From JBBSEZ01 sp038239195 (lineage in GTDB: Bacteria > Planctomycetota > Planctomycetia > Gemmatales > Gemmataceae), in contig JBBSEZ010000038.1 of assembly GCA_038239195.1 (NCBI GenBank), positions 1-35,815 on the forward strand: DNA of 35,815 nucleotides. Direction: 5' to 3'. The translations under genes were made by a program, and so were the position numbers. Each line of letters opens with the position of its first letter. Within the stretch, counting starts at the first letter, position 1. Shown here in pieces: positions 31,581 to 35,815 of this stretch. Below the pieces are notes generated by a model. The model saw only the letters and a program-made list of their open reading frames with translations. It did no database searches and had not been told where the DNA came from.

Positions 31581-33308
31581 TCAAAACAAGGCGCGGCAGA
31601 GGCCGAGGAAGAAGGCCCGGGGGCCGCGGGCGAGGTTGCGCAGGGAGTACCCGCCTTCCTGCACCACCAGCGTGGGCACGCCCAGCCGGCCGATGGCCTG
31701 GCCGATCCGGCCCATCCCCTGCGCGGTCAGGACGAACGACCCCGTCGGGTCCCCCCGCATGACGTCCAGGCCCAGCGAAACCACCAGCCACGTCGGCCGG
31801 AAGTCGCGCACGTCCTTCAGCGCCTGCTCCAGCGCCTCCAGGTACTGGGCGTCGCCTACCCCCTCGGGCAGCGGGTAGTTGCGGTTGAGGCCCAGGCCGG
31901 GCCCCTCGCCCCGCTCGTCCTCGAAGCCCGAGAAGTACGGGTATGCGTAGTTCGGGTGCCCGTGCAGCGAGACGACCAGCACGTCGTCGCGCCGGTAGAA
32001 GACGTCCTGCGAGCCGTTGCCGTGGTGGAAATCGACGTCCAGCAGCGCGACGCGGCCCCGCCCGGCGAGGCGGTGGGCGGCGATGGCCGCGTTGTTGAAG
32101 TAGCAGAACCCGCCGTAGAGGCGCCGCTCGGCATGGTGGCCGGGGGGCCGGCAGAGCGCGTACGCCAGCTGCTCGCCCTGCGCCAACAGGTCGGCCGCCG
32201 ACACGGCGCAGTCCACGGCCGCCCGGGCGGCCGCGTAGGCCGACTGCGACAGCGGCGTGAACGTGTCGATGCAGTAGTAGCCCGCCCGGGTGGCCAGGTC
32301 GCGCGGCTTCTGCTCGGGGCGGCGGACCGGGAAGACGTAGGGGTAGATGGCCTTGCCCGGCTCGAGGGCCGCGCAGACGGTCGCCAGGTAGGAGACAAAG
32401 TCGTCGTCGTGGACCGCGCGGATGGGCCCCTCGTCGAAAGGGCGGGCCGGGAGGCGCTCGACGGGGAGGTCGGCCAGCCCCCGCAGGATGGCGTCCACGC
32501 GCACCGGGCGCTCGACGTAGCCGCGCTCGCGCACGTGGTGGAGCTCGTGGTGCTCGGAGACGACCAACTTGATGGGGCGCAGCCGCCCGTGCGCGGGGCT
32601 GCGGCGCGGCTCCTCGGGGGCGTAGCGGGGCGGGCGCAGGCGCACCGGGTCATCCCGGAACGACCGCACGACGCTGACGACGTAGGGGTCGTGGGCGTCG
32701 TAGTGAAACTTCTTGGTGAGGACCTCGCGGACGACCTTGCGGGCGTCGGCCCGGGGCAGCGGGGCCGACCGGCCCAGCGGGTCGTAGGTCAGGTAGGGCG
32801 GGTCGTAGGCCTGGCCCTGCGGGAGGGGCGCCTCGTAGCCGGTGCCCGCCACCGGGTAGGCCCCGTACTGCTCGTAGAACTTCAGGCGCTGCTGGTTGAC
32901 CGCCAGCCGGGCGGGGTCGCTCACCACGGCCGGGTCGTCGGGCGGCACGTCCATGAACAGCCCGCGCGCGCCCTTGCGGGCCAGGTGCTCCCGGGTCGCC
33001 TCGTACAGCGCGCCGCCGATGCCGAGCCTCCTGCGGGCGGGGTCGCTGGCCAGGTACTCGAGGTAGGCGTAGTGGAGTTTGGGGTAGTAGTGGGCCAGCG
33101 CGAAGCCGATCACCCGCTCCCCCTCCTCCTCGGCCGTGAGGAGCACCACCTGGTAGCCCAGCGCGTGCCGGTTCTCCAGCAGCTCGGGGAGCGCTTCGGC
33201 ATCGCCCGCCGCGCCCGGGAACGCCTCGCGCAGGAGGGCCTGCACCTCGGCCATCTTGCGGCGGTCCGCGTCGGTGACCTGGTCGAAGATGAGGCCGAAG
33301 CGAATCAT
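31581..33308 (-). CDS. GNAT acetyltransferase fused to class II histone-deacetylase-like amidohydrolase
   Basis: A 575-residue protein from ATG 33308, with GGAGG about 5 bases upstream. Residues 1-170 are GNAT-like: GERVIGFALAHYYPKLHYAY, then LEYLASDPARRRLGIGGALY (acetyl-CoA loop RxxGIGxxL) and RLKFYEQYGAYPV. From about 235 an arginase-fold deacetylase follows: IKLVVSEHHELHHV, DEGPIRAVHDDDFV, RPPGHHAE (catalytic His pair near 391), GGFCYFNNAAIAA, LLDVDFHHGNGSQDVFY (zinc Asp and His near 423-427), LGLDVMRGDPTGSF (zinc Asp near 515) and EGGYSLRNLA. All zinc and catalytic residues appear kept. Such enzymes remove acetyl groups from lysine or polyamines. The fusion puts opposing acetyl chemistry in one cytosolic chain; whether both halves are active is not known. 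Confidence 0.92.
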   Translation of the reverse strand: MIRFGLIFDQVTDADRRKMAEVQALLREAFPGAAGDAEALPELLENRHALGYQVVLLTAEEEGERVIGFALAHYYPKLHYAYLEYLASDPARRRLGIGGALYEATREHLARKGARGLFMDVPPDDPAVVSDPARLAVNQQRLKFYEQYGAYPVAGTGYEAPLPQGQAYDPPYLTYDPLGRSAPLPRADARKVVREVLTKKFHYDAHDPYVVSVVRSFRDDPVRLRPPRYAPEEPRRSPAHGRLRPIKLVVSEHHELHHVRERGYVERPVRVDAILRGLADLPVERLPARPFDEGPIRAVHDDDFVSYLATVCAALEPGKAIYPYVFPVRRPEQKPRDLATRAGYYCIDTFTPLSQSAYAAARAAVDCAVSAADLLAQGEQLAYALCRPPGHHAERRLYGGFCYFNNAAIAAHRLAGRGRVALLDVDFHHGNGSQDVFYRRDDVLVVSLHGHPNYAYPYFSGFEDERGEGPGLGLNRNYPLPEGVGDAQYLEALEQALKDVRDFRPTWLVVSLGLDVMRGDPTGSFVLTAQGMGRIGQAIGRLGVPTLVVQEGGYSLRNLARGPRAFFLGLCRALF

Positions 33309-33516
33309 GGCTCCTCCGCCTGCTCGGTCCGGGGTGGGACAGCGCCGACAGATGTGCGGGGCCGGTCCGAGCTCCGCCCCTCTCGGGGGCGATGCGAAGG
33401 TGCTCCCGGTAACTTACGCCCGCGAGAGGGAATGGACAAGCGCCGCTCGCTGCGGGCCCGGAGGTGGCAGCAAGCGGTGCGCGACGGCCCCAACGGGCTC
33501 GTTTGGGCCAGCGCCG

Positions 33517-35061
33517 TCATTCTCCTCGCTTCTTCTTCGCCTTCGGCACAGGCCGGTCGAGGACCTGCCGCCACGGCCACAGGCGCACCAGCCCGTCGCC
33601 GCCCGCGCTGGCGAGCGCCTCGCCGTCGGGCGAGAAGGCCAGATGATTGACGCAGCCGACGTGCCCGCACAGCACGGCGATCTCCTGCCGCGAGGCGACG
33701 TCGATGACGCGGATCTGGCAGTCGGTCGCCCCGCTGAACAGGAGCGCGCCGTCGGGCGAGAAGGCGACGGCGAGGACGTCGTCGCGCTCGCGCGGGAACT
33801 GGGCGACGCACTCGCGCTTGCCGACGTCGAAGAGGTGCAGGCTACCGCCCCAGCCGAACCACCCCTCCGCCGGGTCCTCGACGAACCCCGACATGCCGTT
33901 GGCGGTCGCGAGGTACTTGCCGTCCGGCGAGAAGGCCAGGGAGTGGACGCGGTAGTCGTCCCGCTGGTCCTCGGTGAGCTCGGGGCGCAACGTCGGGCCG
34001 GTACCGGCCGGCCAGTCCAGCACGCCGACGACGCCACCACCACTCCGCCCCAGCGCCACCCTGTCACCCTTCGGGGCGAACGCGATCGAATGGTACGCCT
34101 CGTCGTTGTTGCTTCGCCGCGCGGGCCAGCACGGCTGCCAGTCGTCCTCGACGGTCAGGTCGCGGCGCGATACCTCGCCGTCGTAGCGCAAAGCCGCCGC
34201 CGTGGCGCCGTGGTACGCCACGTCGCTGGCGTAAGGGCCGCTCCTTGGCAACGAGGCCGGCGCGCCCTTCGCGGGGACCCAGTAGGTGGCGCCCGCCGAC
34301 ATCACCAGGCCCGTCGCGAATTTTCTGGGAGGGACCGCCTTCCACGACTGGCTCGGCCGGCCCGCCTCACACTCGCCGCTGTGCCGGTCCCAGACGGCGA
34401 GCCGGCTCGACGCATGCCCATAGCCGCCCGGCAGCCACTCCCACGCCGCCAACTTGTCGCCCGCAGGCAGCCAGCCGACCTGGCGCAACTGGCCCTCCGT
34501 CCGCAGCGCCGGCGGGCCGAACGTCGGCTTCAGTGGCGCGCCGGTATCGATGGCGTGATCGTGGCAGGGGCCGCACACGCCCTCGGCCTCCCAGGCGAGC
34601 TTGTCGGGCGGGCCGACCGTGCCGCAGGCGCAGACGGCGATCACCTCCGGCTCGCAGCCGGTGAACTGGCGCGTGATGGCGTGGTCGGGGTCGAGGTGGC
34701 ACAGCGGCGGCCAGGGGCGGTAGGGCGGGCCGAAGCGGTGCGACAGCCCCTCCTGGAACGGCTCGATCCGCCGGCCGACGACGCGGACGGTGCGGCCCAG
34801 CGCCGTGGTGCGCCAGACGACGCCCAGCAGGGTGCCGCGCGGGGTCGGCGGGTAGGCGGCGACCCGGCCCTGGTCGGAGAGCCACATCCTGACCCCTTCC
34901 GGGGCGGCAAACTCGTCGGCGAGGAACTTTCGATAATCCGCGGGATCGGCCTTCAAGAGGCCGACGCGGGCCTTGCCGTTGGCGGTCTTGACGGCCTCGC
35001 CCATCGCCGCCTCGACGGCGGCGAGCCGCGGGTCGGTGAGGTCGAGGTTGAAGGGGGGCAT
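33517..35061 (-). CDS. WD40 protein with a Cys-rich N-terminal domain
   Basis: A 514-residue protein from ATG 35061, with AGGAG 7 bases upstream. The first about 140 residues (FNLDLTDPRLAAVEAAMGEA, ADYRKFLADEFAAPEGVRMW) match no family I know. Near 143-166 sits a CAC...CGPCH arrangement, more likely a four-Cys zinc site than haem, as no signal peptide is present. The C-terminal half has clear blades: YHSIAFAPKGDRVALGRSGG, VHSLAFSPDGKYLATANG, VLAVAFSPDGALLFSGATDC then IRVIDVA, and VNHLAFSPDGEALASAGGDG then VRLWPW, ending in a basic KAKKKRGE tail. It is probably a cytosolic propeller scaffold. The gap of 208 bases to the GNAT-deacetylase gene downstream makes co-transcription possible but not certain. 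Confidence 0.85.
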   Translation of the reverse strand: MPPFNLDLTDPRLAAVEAAMGEAVKTANGKARVGLLKADPADYRKFLADEFAAPEGVRMWLSDQGRVAAYPPTPRGTLLGVVWRTTALGRTVRVVGRRIEPFQEGLSHRFGPPYRPWPPLCHLDPDHAITRQFTGCEPEVIAVCACGTVGPPDKLAWEAEGVCGPCHDHAIDTGAPLKPTFGPPALRTEGQLRQVGWLPAGDKLAAWEWLPGGYGHASSRLAVWDRHSGECEAGRPSQSWKAVPPRKFATGLVMSAGATYWVPAKGAPASLPRSGPYASDVAYHGATAAALRYDGEVSRRDLTVEDDWQPCWPARRSNNDEAYHSIAFAPKGDRVALGRSGGGVVGVLDWPAGTGPTLRPELTEDQRDDYRVHSLAFSPDGKYLATANGMSGFVEDPAEGWFGWGGSLHLFDVGKRECVAQFPRERDDVLAVAFSPDGALLFSGATDCQIRVIDVASRQEIAVLCGHVGCVNHLAFSPDGEALASAGGDGLVRLWPWRQVLDRPVPKAKKKRGE

Positions 35062-35189
35062 GGGTCTTCTCCTGCCGGGGGAGCCACTCGCTCGAAATGC
35101 CATCCTATGACCCGCGCGGTTGGGGAACAGCGACAGGTCGAAGACACGGACCCAGCCCCTCAGCTCGATTTCGGCCTGGTTCAACCGAA

Positions 35190-35299
35190 GGTAACACTTG
35201 GCGAGCGGGGGGGCGTGAGCCCCCTGTTGACGCAAGTGCAATCGTGGGCAGCAGAACAGGGGGCTGACGCCCCCCACTCGCCAGTCGCTCGCTGTTACC
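35190..35299. repeat. REPIN/MITE-like palindromic element
   Basis: Nearly perfect arms at 35199-35228 and 35255-35283 (differences at about two positions plus one extra G in the left run) surround a 26-base centre. Outside these, GGTAACA (35190-35196) and TGTTACC (35293-35299) are exact complements, so the element may span 110 bases with matching ends. The size and the symmetric G- and C-rich arms fit a non-autonomous dispersed element. No flanking duplication was confirmed. Confidence 0.65.
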
Positions 35300-35593
35300 C
35301 AATGCCAGCCTCGTTTGAACGAGGCCCCAATTTCCACCCACACTCGGGGAGGGCATCCTCACGGAGGGATCCAATCATCACCTGCCTTCCAGGTTGGCCC
35401 AGGACGACACTGCTCGCTAATCCCCACCAGGAACCGGCAGAAGGCAGCCCGAAGCGCAAGCGAGGGAACGGCTTCGGAAAGCCCGACGCCTCAGGGGCTC
35501 TTCAGGCAAAGTGCGAACCCAGACACTCGGTGTCAATCCCTCCAAGGCGGAGTGACGTGCGAAGCTGTAAGTGGTTGAGAGGTTGAAAGATAA

Positions 35594-35647
35594 GGCCTGC
35601 GTCCTAGGAAAGCGGTACTTCACATCCGTTACCCAGGAGCGCAGGCC
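35594..35647 (+). repeat. inverted repeat in the leader of the right-edge gene
   Basis: GGCCTGCG (35594-35601) and CGCAGGCC (35640-35647) are perfect complements around a 38-base loop; the right arm abuts the ATG at 35648, and the next bases inward (TCCTAGG with CCCAGGA) also pair in part. If folded in mRNA it would cover the AGGAG ribosome-binding site at 35635-35639 and could restrain translation. Confidence 0.45.
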
Positions 35648-35815
35648 ATGTGCGTGAATGCGAACAAGGCGAGCCGGAAGCCGCAGCCAGGGGAGAAGGT
35701 CGTCCCGGTCCGCTGCCAGCCGGTGACCTACCCCTGCCCGAAGTGCGGCCGCCGCGGGCGCCGCAGGCACAAGTACGACCGCTTCGTGCAATCGATTGCC
35801 TACGGGCACGTTCTC
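35648..35815 (+). CDS. possible transposase, N-terminal zinc-ribbon part (cut by window end)
   Basis: An open frame from ATG 35648 (AGGAG 8 bases upstream) runs 56 codons off the right edge. It has a basic head (MCVNANKASRKPQPGEKVV), then PVTYPCPKCGRRGRRRHKYD and RFVQSIAYGHVL. A single CPxCG knuckle followed by many Arg and Lys residues fits the N-terminal DNA-binding zinc ribbon of ISL3-like transposases or a similar nucleic-acid-binding protein. No catalytic region is inside the window, so the call rests on this segment and on the repeat-rich neighbourhood. The family is uncertain. Confidence 0.4.
   Translation, partial: MCVNANKASRKPQPGEKVVPVRCQPVTYPCPKCGRRGRRRHKYDRFVQSIAYGHVL

Larger units (their letters stand above)
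35062..35647. other. repeat-bearing intergenic region
   Basis: This stretch of 586 bases has no supported gene. It holds the inverted-repeat element at 35190-35299, a short near-palindrome at 35310-35325 (CCTCGTTTGAACGAGG), the motif CCCGAAGCGCAAGCGAGGGA at 35448-35467, which resembles a sequence I recall as dispersed in planctomycete genomes, and the leader of the gene starting at 35648. Open frames through it read as low-complexity translations of repeats. Confidence 0.5.

Noticed and set aside
34478..34620. CxxCH in the WD40 protein as a haem c site
   Set aside because: No signal peptide or other cytochrome features are present; with the nearby CxC pair a zinc site is more likely.
1..35815. 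tRNA, rRNA, riboswitch or CRISPR features
   Set aside because: None was recognisable by eye on either strand; a covariance-model search would be needed to exclude small structured RNAs.

Overview
The window looks like a piece of a large, GC-rich Planctomycetota chromosome, most likely from the Gemmataceae/Isosphaeraceae side. This is inferred from gene content: four membrane-anchored Ser/Thr protein kinases (TPR, RDD/pseudokinase and two giant WD40 types), several free WD40 proteins, a SUMF1-like protein, a DUF1571 protein, and frequent GTG/TTG starts with purine-rich ribosome-binding sites. No tRNA, rRNA, CRISPR array or phage gene was seen.

Layout. 1-338: tail of an unidentified gene followed by the 3' stump of an amine oxidase. 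342-3650 (minus): TPR protein kinase. 3876-4310: gene debris (an RNase HI-like 5' end joined to a DUF4160 3' end) and a DUF2442 gene. 4324-4857: membrane-anchored dual-specificity phosphatase. 4839-5769 (minus): two small membrane proteins, one apparently frameshifted. 5891-6016: a one-blade WD40 remnant. 6013-6912 (minus): SUMF1-like secreted protein. 7014-10205 (minus): kinase with RDD domains and a degenerate second kinase fold. 10278-11080 (minus): ilvN coupled to a small conserved-looking protein. 11158-12902 (minus): GNAT enzyme and a WD40 protein. 13252-15176 (plus): LicC-like nucleotidyltransferase and PseG-like protein, probably for surface glycans. 15235-16742: metallo-beta-lactamase hydrolase (minus) and DUF1571 protein (plus), divergent. 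16830-29260 (plus): two tandem paralogous kinases of 2284 and 1846 residues. 29286-30889: small RyR-like protein translationally coupled to a LutB-type iron-sulfur protein. 30910-33308 (minus): lipoprotein and a GNAT-histone-deacetylase fusion. 33517-35061 (minus): WD40 protein. 35062-35815: intergenic repeats and the start of a possible transposase.

How the genes fit together. Most of the window is signalling and scaffolding: kinases that join a cytoplasmic catalytic domain through one membrane helix to TPRs or beta-propellers, a phosphatase, and loose WD40 proteins. Metabolic genes (ilvN, lutB, glyoxalase-II-like hydrolase, sugar-nucleotide enzymes) are scattered singly or in pairs, as is usual in this phylum.

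The most notable signals are: a near-perfect GC-rich palindrome inserted in frame at the same place in both giant kinases, between the catalytic loop and DFG; WD40 blade counts that come out as exact multiples of seven (35 and 28); an acetyltransferase and a deacetylase fused in one chain; a kinase followed by a pseudokinase; and a gene junction that looks like a deletion scar. I did not find a clearly new multi-gene defence or biosynthetic system.
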